Assembly: GCA_031835245.1 (NCBI GenBank)
Contig: JAVKOQ010000464.1
Span: 1 to 35,030 of the forward strand
Source of the DNA: Balamuthia mandrillaris
Lineage: Eukaryota > Discosea > Longamoebia > Balamuthiidae
Direction of reading: 5' to 3'
Length of the DNA stretch: 35,030 bases
Shown: in pieces, positions 1 through 9,031 of the stretch
Layout: every line of letters starts with the position of its first letter
Position numbering within the stretch: position 1 is the stretch's first letter
The notes under the pieces: generated by a model
The model's input: only the letters and a program-made list of their open reading frames with translations
Database searches by the model: none
What the model was told of the DNA's origin: nothing
Program-made: the position numbers and the translations under genes

Positions 1-37
1 CAAAGTGAGTCATTTACAGGACTCTCATCCAACGGGC

Positions 38-72
<35 letters not shown>

Positions 73-149
73 CCTCTTTTTCTCTTTCTGAAGAGTGAAA
101 CAGCGGATTAAAGATTCTTGTATTACATTTTGGTGGTTTCGTGGAGCTT
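1..149. other. Left edge: 3' flank of paralogue A
   Basis: No gene is recognised. A CT dinucleotide run occupies about 43-70. The stretch from about 122 to 149 is almost identical to 3158-3184, just downstream of paralogue B. It therefore marks the downstream edge of the segmental duplication that produced A and B and probably holds the 3' UTR of A. Confidence 0.6.
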
Positions 150-1356
150 TTAGAAGTTCACGGACTCCTCTTGGTTGATCTTTCTCTTGGCTCTCATTCT
201 CAGGAAGAAGACCGTCCCGACGATGGCCAGCAAGACCAGGACCACGGAAAGGGAGACAAACACAGCGATGAGGACGCGTGTTGTCTCCCAGTCATCGTCC
301 TCCTCTTCCTCTTCGGGGCCGTCCCCGGTGACCAAGATGGAAAGAGAAGGGTCGTAAGTGATGTCCTGTGCCGCGCTGAACTGTGAAGTGACGATGAAGC
401 CCGTGGTTTCGTTCTTCTCGTTCAGGATGGGTTCCCATGGGGTGGAGAGGTCCACCGCAGAGATTTCTCCATCGCTCAACGAGAAGTTTAGCTGAAAAAA
501 AAAGAGTTAAGAAGAAAGAAGAACAAGAAGAGGAAGGAAAGGAAAACGAACGGCTGCGTAAGAGAACTTGAAGAAGGCTGTTTCGACGTCAAAGACTTCT
601 TGGTAGTTGGGCAAATACTGATGAGAAGCTGTTCCGTTGGTGATTGGATGAGAGGATATGAGCTTATATTGCTCCAAATAGAGGAGGTCTTGGTCCACAG
701 GAAAAACAGTCATATTCACAGAGCCCACGGTGAACTTGAATGTGTCGCTCGGATATGGTACCTCTCTATCCCTATTTTGTGGTATGTTTTTCAGTTTGCT
801 GTGATCAGAAAGTAAGGGAGCGAGGGGAAAGAAGAAGAAGAAGAAGAAGAAGAAGAAGAAGAAGAAGAAGAAGAAGAACAAGAAGAAGAAGAAGAAGAAG
901 AAGAACAAGAACTAAAAGACAACAAGAGGAAAGGAAGTACCCGAATTGAAAGGTGACGTTTGTTTTGGTGACTGTATGGTTAACATAGACACGAGAGTCA
1001 CCATCGATAGCCATGAAACTCCACTGCTCCAGCTCTTCCGTTTCTCCCTTTTCAACATTCCAGGTACCCGCGTCATCCCAATAAAAAACGAGCCCCAAGT
1101 CCGGAATGGTGGTTCTCCACAGCTGGAAGTGCACCCAATATTGCTCCAACACTTGGCCGCTGTTTGGGCTGATAGGAAGGAGCAGAAAGTTGGGAGAAGG
1201 GCTGGGCTGGGACCGCATTCGTATTTGAGCGTTGCTGGTCTGAAGAATAAAAGGAGCGTCTTTCAGACGGTAATTCTCCGGCACAGGAGCGCCTCCGTGT
1301 GCGTTCAGCACAGCGACTTGGCTTGCCAGCATCAACAAACAGAGCAACAGCAACAT
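150..1356 (-). CDS. Type I membrane protein of an unrecognised family, paralogue A
   Basis: Three exons on the minus strand: 941-1356, 552-771 and 150-491 (introns of 169 and 60 bases). Phases agree, giving about 325 residues. The start is the first Met before a leucine-rich signal peptide (MLLLLCLLMLASQVAVLNA). A long presumed lumenal or extracellular part follows, with several N-glycosylation sequons (NHT, NVT, NMT, NGT). Then come an acidic run (EEEEEDDDWE), one membrane helix of about 23 residues and a short basic tail RMRAKRKINQEESVNF. Cell-surface or endomembrane placement is inferred. I do not recognise the family. Intron 1 holds an AAG/GAA tract (about 829-910), which is TTC-rich on the sense strand. 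Paralogues B and C lie at 3185-4383 and 4562-5862 with the same intron positions. Confidence 0.8.
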
Positions 1357-1415
1357 GGCTGGGTCCTTTTTTTTTCTTCCTTACTCCTGGCCTTGCAGCT
1401 TTCTGCCTCGCGTGC

Positions 1416-1438
1416 TTCGTATCCTAAAGGTTACTGTT
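1416..1438 (-). promoter_or_regulatory. Upstream block shared with paralogue B
   Basis: The 23-base block here is repeated exactly at 4445-4467, in both cases 60 to 85 bases upstream of the start codon of A or B, while sequence between block and start codon differs. It is either a conserved core promoter or 5' UTR element, or simply the outer edge of the duplicated segment. Confidence 0.4.
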
Positions 1439-1440
1439 GT

Positions 1441-1974
1441 AATGAAGTTATTCAACCCGAAAGGAAGATAATGATTATCAAATCCTCAATTAATAGTCAA
1501 GAAAGGAACACGTGTTGTGATCCCTGTTGTGCAAGGTGTGGCTATTGGTTCCGAGAAACAGTAGCTCTTCTTGGAAGTACACAATGTGCTGTGAGTGGGT
1601 CGCATTCTGTACCCTCAGTCTTCCTCTCATCATGAACCTCATTCTCCATTTTTTTCTTGGTTCTCACCTTCTTTGGACGGTTTTTCTTTTTAGTTCGACC
1701 ACTCTCATCTCTCTAAGTCTGTCGTTCTCATGTCTTTGCTCATGTTCTCCAGCCAATTTGGGAGGGGACCATATTGTCCGCTGTCCAAGTTTAGGAGAAT
1801 CCTCTCACAATCTGACAGTACTGGGACAACATTGGGCTCTTCAAATCCTGGACACAAAAAATAGCTCACTTGGCCTGTCTAGAGCACGATAGTATAGAAA
1901 AATGAACTAACACCCAAAAAATAAAAGAAGGTGCGTGCTTCTCGTCATGGTCTTTGTTTGTGGCAAACAACAAC
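1441..1974. other. Intergenic; no gene recognised
   Basis: Divergent interval between paralogue A (minus) and the RRM-like gene region (plus). There is an open reading frame of 121 codons at about 1527-1892, but its composition is not protein-like and I recognise nothing in it. No tRNA or repeat array was seen. It probably holds both promoters. Confidence 0.4.
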
Positions 1975-2073
1975 ATGGGGACGGACACCTACTTTTACAA
2001 AGTGCTGAAGAAGGACGGCAAGGTGGTGCTCATCAAGCACAAGTCGGCAGAGTGTATTGGCTTTTGTTTGTGA
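1975..2073 (+). CDS. Duplicate 5' exon of the RRM-like gene (possible exon 1 or small relic)
   Basis: An ATG at 1975 opens 32 codons (MGTDTYFYKVLKKDGKVV...) ending at TGA 2071-2073. The same sequence, slightly diverged, recurs at about 2382-2470 at the start of the RRM-like gene. In this copy the start codon is in frame with the GKVVLI core. In the downstream copy two bases are missing after the TAC codon, so its ATG (2382) is out of frame. Either this is the true first exon, spliced to an acceptor near 2412, or it is a leftover of a local duplication. No donor matching the usual GTATGT/GTAAGT pattern is evident. Just downstream (about 2169-2261) is a short open frame, DRVYKRTCKASPKNWF, that I cannot place. 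Confidence 0.35.
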   Translation: MGTDTYFYKVLKKDGKVVLIKHKSAECIGFCL

Positions 2074-2412
2074 AAATTAGAAAAAGAATTTTAAACCAAA
2101 CACGGCAAGAATGGATGAAACAAAACAAAACAGAAAGAGATAGAGAGAGATAGAGAGACAAGAAGAAAGATCGCGTCTACAAACGCACTTGCAAAGCCTC
2201 CCCCAAAAATTGGTTTTCCATTGCAGCGTGGGCTGAACGCCTCCAACATGCCGCGTCGACGTGAAACAACATTTCCTTCGCTATTTTTTTTTGCAGACAG
2301 CAAGGAATGAAAAAAATGCGACCAAAAAAAATTCCAAGAATAAACTCCCCTTCACAAAACGTTACCACAACAAACCCAACCATGCCGGATCTCTACTTAT
2401 ACCGTGCTGCAG

Positions 2413-3097
2413 AAGAGCGGCAAGGTGGTGCTCATCCAGTACAAATCGGCAGAGTGCATGGGCTTAGCCCCTGCTGGAAAGGATTTAGAGGCCAAGGGCT
2501 TCTGGGTCTCTGCCGTTGCGGAGCTGGACGCCGGGGCCTTCAAGTGTGTGGGCAAGAAGCGGGTGCCCAACTGCCCGCTGACCAACCACCCCACCTGGCG
2601 GCAGCCCAACGGGGACGTTCTCATCAAGAACTTCAACAGCGGCTTGGAGGACTTGATCAAGCTCGCTGAACCTTTCGGCTGTGCTGACACTTTCGGCCTA
2701 CATTCGGGTGGCGAGGGGCAACCCTCGGAAGTTAGCGTGTCCTTTGCCAACGTGGAGGAGGCGCAGCGGGCCATTGCCGCCCTGAACGAGGTGCATTTCA
2801 ACGGGGTGAAGATGACGGTCACCAGCAAGAATGCCAGCGAGGGTCCTGAAATGATTTCTCACTATGACTATCCCCACTCCTTTTTCGAACCTTTCATCGA
2901 GGTGTGCTCTCTCTTCTCTCTTTGCTTTTCTTTCCCCTCTCATCAACAAACAGGAGGTAAAAGAAGTGAATGTGGACTACGAGAACGACGAAGAGACGGA
3001 GGAGTACCTCAACACTTCCGCCACCTACGAGATCACCTTCAAGGACCCTTCCTTCTGTGAACATCTCCATGTGGGCCTCTCTTGGTGGGGCCGCTGA
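2413..3097 (+). CDS. RRM-domain-like protein, 5' end uncertain
   Basis: Two clear coding blocks: up to 2901, then a 52-base intron (2902-2953), then 2954-3097 ending in TGA. The protein reads KSGKVVLIQYKSAECMG..., then an RRM-like fold at about residues 60-130: an RNP2-like strand GDVLIKNF, a helix, an RNP1-region strand EVSVSFANVEEAQRAIAALN, and a final strand NGVKMTV. The RNP1 aromatics are poorly kept, so RNA binding is only inferred. An acidic tail ends in HVGLSWWGR. The frame is open upstream to a stop at 2341 without an ATG, so translation probably begins in an exon at 1975 or the local start is damaged. I chose 2413 because an acceptor (ctgcag) precedes it in phase 0. The stop lies 87 bases from the stop of paralogue B (convergent). 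Confidence 0.55.
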
Positions 3098-3184
3098 GCC
3101 ACCACTTTTGCACAAGCAAACAAAAAATGGTTGTATAAAAAGTGCTGCTGCTAAGAATTACATTTTGGTGGTTTCGTGGAGCTT

Positions 3185-3542
3185 TCAGTAGTTCACTGAC
3201 TCCTCTTGGTTGATCTTTCTCTTGGCTCTCATTCTCAGGAAGAAGACCGTCCCGACGATGGTGAGCAAGACCAAGACCACGGAAAGGGAGACAAACACAG
3301 CGATGAGGATGCGTGTTGTTTCCCAGTCATCGTCCCTCTCCTCCTCCTCCTCTTCGGGGCCATCGCCGGTGACCAAGATGGAAAGAGAAGGGTCGTAAAT
3401 GATGTCCTGCGCCACGCTGAACTGTGAAGTGATGATGAAGCCCGTGGTTTCGTTCTTCTCATTCAGGATGGGTTCCCATGGGGTGGAGAGGTCCACCGCA
3501 GAGATTTCTCCATCGCTCAACGAGAAGTTTAGCTGCAAAGAA

Positions 3543-3578
<36 letters not shown>

Positions 3579-4383
3579 AGGAAGAAGGAAGAAGAAAGAA
3601 GCACAAGAAGAAGGAAAAGAAAACGAACGGCTGTGTAAGAGAACTTGAAGAAGGCTGTTTCGACGTCAAAGACTTCTTGGTAGTTGGGCAAATAACCATG
3701 AGAAGCTGTTCCGTTGGTGACAGGATGAGATGATATGAGCTTGTATTGCTCCAAATAGAGGAGGTCTTGGTCCACAGGAAAAACAGTCATATTCGCAGAG
3801 CCCACAGTGAACTTGAATGTGTCGCTCGGGTATGATACCTCTCTATCCCTATTTTGTTTTTTTGTAGTATGTTTTTTGTGAGCTATGATCAGAAAGTTGC
3901 GAAGCGAGGGAAAAGAAGAAGAAGAAGGAGAAGAACTGAAAGCCAAACAGAGGAAAGGAAGTACCCGAATTGAAAGGTGACGTTTGTTTTGGTAATGGCA
4001 TGGTTAACATAGACACGAGAGTCGAAGCTATTGAGGACCATGAAACTCCACTGCTCCAGCTCTTCCGTTTCTCCCTTTTCAACATTCCAGTTGTCCGCGT
4101 CATCCCAATAAAGCACGAGCCCCAAGTCCGGAACGGTGGTTCTCCACACCTGGAAGTGCACCCAATATTGCTCCAACACTTGGCCGCTGTTTGGGCTGAT
4201 GGGAAGGAGCAGAAAGTCGGGAGAAGGGCTGGGCTGGGACCGCATTCGTATTTGGGCGTTGCTGGTCTGAAGAATGAATGGATCGTCTTCCAGACGGTAA
4301 TTCTCCGGCATTGGAGCGCCTCCTTGTGCGTTCAGCACAGCGACTTGGCTTGCCAGCATCAACAAACAGAGCAACAGCAACAT
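3185..4383 (-). CDS. Type I membrane protein of an unrecognised family, paralogue B
   Basis: Exons 3965-4383, 3629-3848 and 3185-3532 (introns of 116 and 96 bases), about 328 residues. It is nearly identical to paralogue A: the same signal peptide (MLLLLCLLMLASQVAVLNA), the same 220-base middle exon, an acidic run extended to EEEEEERDDDWE, the same membrane helix and the tail RMRAKRKINQEESVNY. Intron 2 holds an AG dinucleotide run (about 3545-3576) where A has none. This, with the closeness of the exons, points to a recent duplication. A 25-base unit repeated twice lies immediately upstream of the start codon (about 4388-4438). Function unknown; surface or endomembrane location inferred from topology. 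Confidence 0.8.
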
Positions 4384-4387
4384 GGTC

Positions 4388-4438
4388 CGCAGCTTTCTTC
4401 TTCTCCTTGGTCCGAAGCTTTCTTCTTCTCCTTGGTCC
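4388..4438. repeat. Two-copy 25-base tandem repeat upstream of paralogue B
   Basis: The unit agctttcttcttctccttgg plus a few bases occurs twice in a row directly upstream of the ATG of paralogue B, within the likely 5' UTR. Paralogue A lacks it. Confidence 0.7.
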
Positions 4439-4561
4439 CCGTGGTTCGTATCCTAAAGGTTACTGTTTATTATAATGAATAAATAGTATAATTCGTTTAT
4501 CATTAATAATTATTCGTTCTTAGAACAACGTTAGCAAGGTTTCGGGAGCATGATCGTCAGG

Positions 4562-5392
4562 TCAAAAGTTAACGCCAGAGCTGGTTTCTCTCCCTAGTTG
4601 GTCTCTCTTGGCTCTGATCCTCAGAACAACCGTCGTCACGACGATAACTACCACCACGAGCACCACAGCGAGAGGCACAAACACATAGATGAGAATGCGT
4701 GTCGTTTTATCATCCTCGTTCTCTTCTTCTTTGGCGTTGGGATCTTCGTATCCGTCATTGACGATCACCGAGATGGAAGGATCGTACTCGATGTCTTCGG
4801 CGAGCATCACTTCGGCGGTCATGAAGAAGCCGATCGTGTCGTTTTGGGAGTTGAGGATTGGCTCCCATGGGAAGAGGTGACGTACCGGAGAGATCTCTCC
4901 GTTGTTCACCGAGAAGTTCAGCTAGGCAGGCGAAAGCGGTCAGCGTATTGAACACCAATTTTGATGTGAGAGAGAGAGAGAGAGAGAGAGACTTGAAGGA
5001 GACGATAATCAATAAGACGAACACAAAACCAACCGATGTGTAAGTAGCCTTGAAGAAGCCTGTGTCTATCTCAAAATACTCTTGAAAGTTCTCCAGCTGC
5101 CGATAAGAAGCAGTCCCGTTGATGGCAGGATGGGACAAGGATAGCCTAAACCTCTCCAATAAAGTCTTTCCTCTTTGCTCCGGGGGTACAGTAAAGTTCA
5201 ACGAGTGCAAACTGTACTTGAATGTGTCGCGAGGATATGATATCTCTCTATCCCTATTTGTTCATACATATTAGAGGAGAAATGGAGAGAAAGAATGGCG
5301 ATAAGCAAGAGAAGAGGGGTGAAGGCGAGATGAGAGGGAGAGAGGGAGGGAGAGAGGGAGAGGGAGAGAGAGTGAGGGAGGGGGGAGGGAGG

Positions 5393-5433
<41 letters not shown>

Positions 5434-5862
5434 AACGTACAAGAAATTAAAAGTAACGTTTGTTTTTGTGATGGTGTGGTTTATGTAGACCGGGGAAGTA
5501 GGTACCGCAAAGGCGGCAAGCTTCCACTGCTCCAATTCTTCCGTTTCCTCCTTCTCAAAAGTCCAATCGTACAGCACATCCCAAGGAAAAGTCAGTCCCA
5601 GCTCTTTAATGGTGGTGGTCAAGATCTCAAAGAGCAACCAATACTCCTCCATTACACGGCCGTTGTTAGGGTTTACAGGAACAAGCAGGAAGTTGGGAGA
5701 AGGTTTCGGTTGGGACTGCATCCGTATCTGAAGGTTGTTCGTTTGGAGGAGAAAAGGATTGTCCTCCAAACGATAAAACTCGGGAATAGGAGCGCCTCCG
5801 GCCTGTGGTGCCACATTTCCTAGTGCAACAAAAAGGAAGAAGAACCAGAATGAAAGGGACAT
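4562..5862 (-). CDS. Type I membrane protein of an unrecognised family, paralogue C (diverged)
   Basis: Exons 5441-5862, 5034-5253 and 4562-4921 (introns of 187 and 112 bases), about 333 residues. Intron positions and phases equal those of A and B, and the middle exon is again exactly 220 bases, but the protein is clearly diverged. Kept features: the signal peptide (MSLSFWFFFLFVALGNVAPQ), GGAPIPEFYRLEDNPF, RMQSQPKPSPNFLLVPVNPN, the TKTNVTF sequon at the end of exon 1, PWEPILN, YDPSIS, an acidic stretch, one membrane helix and a basic tail ending GVNF. The conserved core suggests a ligand-binding or adhesive ectodomain, but that is inference. Intron 1 carries a long AG/GGGAG purine run (about 5330-5430; CT-rich on the sense strand). 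Confidence 0.8.
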
Positions 5863-6002
5863 ACTGTAAGTGTGTTACTGTAGTTATCTTCGTTGAGCTC
5901 TTCTACAAACTAGTTCATTGATGACCGAATAATTGCAGCATTTTAGGGTTCATTTGAACATAATTTATGAGAGAAAAATGAGAAGAAAAAACATGCGCGT
6001 TT

Positions 6003-8668
6003 TCAGAGAGAGAAAACCAAAACGGAGAAAAAGTACATCGGGAGAACGAGATTATCTATCTGTAACGTGAATGCTTCCAACAAACACGCACTTGTAGTCG
6101 CCCATACAAGTCCTCTCCACTATTGTTGTTTTTTTGTTTTTAAAAAAAGAGTATTGGAAAGAAAGAAAGCAAGAAGAGAGAGGTGGAGGAAAGAAGAACC
6201 AGAAAGCAAATTACCTGATAGAAATCAAACAGACCAACATCCATCCACCACAACAACACCGCTGAACATAACAACACGCCTACCACAGCACTGGCAGTGC
6301 CTTCCACCGTCTTCTTCGTTCGTGGCCACTTGCAGCTACCAAAACAACGTCCCACCAACGAAGCCAAAGAATCGCCAATTCCAACAATTAACACTCCAAC
6401 AAAAGGCAACAAGCGATAGAAGGACGTGGGAGGCGGAGGGTAAGAAAGAGGAGAAGAAAAGAACCAAACGGGAATGGCACATCCGAGCAAGAGATGAATG
6501 TGAGTTAAGAAGAAGAAGCCCAAATCTCTACTATCGATGAAGGAATGCATGAATTGATGGATGTACGTTCCGAACGGTCTGATATGAGCTTTTCGAATAT
6601 ATTCGATCAAGAGAAGCGCACTTAAAGCTACCCCAAACGCCAAGCGCAAGAAATCCATCTATAACAGAGATTGGGAAAATCCAATTAGATGCTAGAGACA
6701 GAACGGTATACAGGAAAGAAGAGAAACCTGATAGAAAATTCCAGGAACGAACATGATGATGGTGAGGAGATGATAATACTTCCGAACTATGATTTTGGGA
6801 ACCGCATCTCGGAAGCGAGCGTCAAGAAAAGCGATCAGCAGTAACGACACCACTAACACGGATGCCCAATAGACGCACAATGCAAATACTCTGTCATCTG
6901 ATATCAGCCATTCTATCGTCCTGTTTTGGTGCTTTAGTAAGTTGAAAGGAATGCAAGCAAAGAGGAAAGAGAAAGCAATACCAAAGAAAAGGGTTGTCAT
7001 TTAACATCAAATGCAACCACGGATAAATCAAACTGAGCACAACAGCAACGATGATGCAGTAAAAGGCTAAACTGACGAACCATCCGCTGTCAGAGAAAAG
7101 AGAAAAAAGCCCTGGCTGTTTTTCTTTGTGTTCTTCGCTTAATTCCTTTTCTTTTCTTTTCGGCTTGCGATGAATCAATGAAGAAGGAGCAGCAGAAGCG
7201 CTTTTGGCGTGATTCTCTTTAACGTTTGCGGATGCAGGAGAAGGAAAAGGAGGAAGAGGGAGGTAGGAACGAAGAAAGAGGACAACAAACAGTCCACAAA
7301 TCATCATCCCAACAATTAATGCAAAGAGAAAAAGTTGAATCGGATCTCGGTTGACTGATAGAAATGGCGCGACCTTCAATGCATAGGAATTAATAAGTAA
7401 TAGTTTAAAACACGAGAAAATAAAAGGCAAACACAAGAAAGCAAAGAACAGAGAATAAGTTACCAAAAAAGAAGACAAAGAAAAACGAGAAAAGCTGTAG
7501 ATGAAGGCATCTGATGTGAAGAGAGTAAAAGCAGAAGCAAGGAGTGTGGCCTCTGCAAAGGTAAAGCATCGAGGCAAGTAGTGAAGCGACGTTGTCAGGC
7601 TCATTACGAACAAACATTGAGTACCAAAATTGAGCAGAAATGATGTATCTTTTTGGTTTGTTAGTTTGTCAGTAAGAGGAAGAGAGAACGATAGAAACAC
7701 AAAAACGAGAACATACCGGGAAATAAAAAGGTGATAAGAAGCGAAAGAATAGGAGCAGGCAAGACACAAAACAATGCGGTTACAGCACGAAGAGAGGAAC
7801 GAGTGCTGCCATGCCGGCCTTGCCCAAACATCCCAACCCAACAGCTCAACAACAACGCACAAAGCCCGCAGCACATTCCCTCCCATAAATAATAAAGAAA
7901 GAAAGCAACATCTGCAACGAAAGGAAGGAAGGAAGGAAGGAAGGAAGGAAGGAAGGAAGGAAGGAAGGAAGGAAGGAAGGAAGGAAGGAAGGAAGGAAGG
8001 AGGAAGGAAGGAAGGAAGGAAGGAAGGAAGGAAGGAAGGAAGGAAGGAGGAAGGAGAAGGAAGGAAGGAAGGAAGGAAGGAAGGAAGGAAGGAAGGAAGG
8101 AAGGAAGGAAGGAAGGAAGGAAGGAAGGAAGGAAGGAAGGAAGGAAACGACAAGAAAGAAAGAGTGTGTGAGTGAATAAAACAGAAGTAACGCTCAACAT
8201 CAAAAATGACAAACAACAACGCCACCACACGAGCGGACCGAAGAGAAGGCACTACCGTAAGAGGAGTCTCGGACGAGCCAAAGTTTAGCCGCCAACATGA
8301 AGGGCACCAGCATCACTCCCAAAGCCAAACTGGAGCCCGCATTTGCTCCTCCTCCTTCATTCTCTGATCTGTCCTTTTGGCAGTGGTGTTAAAAAAGAAC
8401 AAGAAAAAAAAAGAAGAGAAGAAGGAAAGAAAAAGTTTAACCGAAGAAGAAAGAAATGTTTCCAACAACGTTTCTTCTCTCTCGCTGTGATCGATGGCAA
8501 AAGGAAGCAAAGCAAGCAAAGGAGCAACAGCGCGATGCCGCTAAGCCGCCACAAACACAGGGAGGTCGAACCCACAACAACAACAAGGGGAGAGGTTGGC
8601 GGCGTGCCCACCGCCAGGAACCGCCAAGCGATCTGAAGAGCGGCCACGCCGACCAGCCCGCCTTCCAT
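6003..8668 (-). CDS. DOLK: Dolichol kinase
   Basis: CTP-dependent kinase that makes dolichyl phosphate in the ER membrane, the lipid carrier for N-glycans, GPI anchors and mannosylation. Eight exons: 8442-8668, 8256-8368, 7717-7911, 7464-7648, 6982-7373, 6728-6920, 6215-6658, 6003-6119. All phases agree, giving about 621 residues (human about 538). Family signatures: LPRCFTFAEA, YPWLHLMLNDNPFLW, KYYHLLTIIMFVPGI, LTHIHLLLGCAIPVWF, the CTP-binding region GIGDSLASLVGRCFG plus KWPRTKKTVEGT, and the C-terminus LLEAFTLQIDNLVLPMY. Many membrane helices are present. The extra length is a charged, Ser/Lys-rich loop after residue about 270 (KRKEKELSEEHKEK). Intron 2 contains a (GGAA)n run of about 227 bases. 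The start ATG at 8668 opens MEGGLVGVAALQIAWRF. It is divergent from LTV1. Confidence 0.93.
7921..8147. repeat. (GGAA)n tetranucleotide microsatellite
   Basis: An almost pure GGAA/AAGG run with a few single-base interruptions, inside DOLK intron 2. On the DOLK sense strand it reads TTCC. It creates long spurious frames (Phe-Leu-Pro-Ser repeats on one strand, Lys-Glu-Gly-Arg on the other). Confidence 0.97.
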
Positions 8669-9031
8669 CAAAGACTTTCTTTTCTTTTCTTTTGAAGAAA
8701 ATATGCAAGGAATTCATGGAATCAAAGTCGACATTCATACGTGGGATTCCTTTGTCGACACACAAATGATTTTGTAGACAATCTTTTCTTTTTGAAGAAA
8801 ATATGTAAGCAATGCGAGGCATGGTTATGTGCGAACACCTGGGATTCCTAACATTCTTGTGTCGACAGTGATATTTTTGTCGACAACGGAAATTTGGTGA
8901 AGCGAACGCCCCTCAGGCTGGAGAAAGAAAAAAGAAAGAAAGAAAAATAAGAGAGAAAGAGAAGACCGATTTTTTCTTCATCTCTCTTTCTCTGTCTCGA
9001 GCTTGATCAGTCCGTTTTCCAACATTTAGCG
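8669..9031. promoter_or_regulatory. Divergent DOLK/LTV1 promoter with GTCGAC palindromes
   Basis: A 363-base interval between two start codons reading outward. It holds four copies of the palindrome GTCGAC (8727, 8754, 8861, 8879), mostly as TGTCGACA or TTGTCGACA. It also holds a diverged tandem duplication: about 8683-8762 and 8783-8872 share TTGAAGAAAATATG, TGGGATTCCT and TGTCGACA in the same order. The rest is AG- and T-rich. A shared two-way promoter is inferred. Confidence 0.6.

Noticed and set aside
1527-1892. 121-codon frame between paralogue A and the RRM-like gene
   Set aside because: No signal, domain or splice context supports it; composition is like the surrounding non-coding DNA.
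2307-2669. Frame starting at ATG 2382 (MPDLYLYRAAEER...) as the true product of the RRM-like gene
   Set aside because: It is Arg/Gln/Gly-rich shadow composition, and the overlapping frame carries the RRM-like strands and joins the next exon in phase.
7921-8147. Possible CRISPR-like or minisatellite array
   Set aside because: The unit is only four bases with no spacers; the window is eukaryotic nuclear DNA.
7661-8230. Long frames on both strands with Phe-Leu-Pro-Ser or Lys-Glu-Gly-Arg repeats
   Set aside because: They are translations of the (GGAA)n microsatellite inside DOLK intron 2; the exons on either side join in phase without it.
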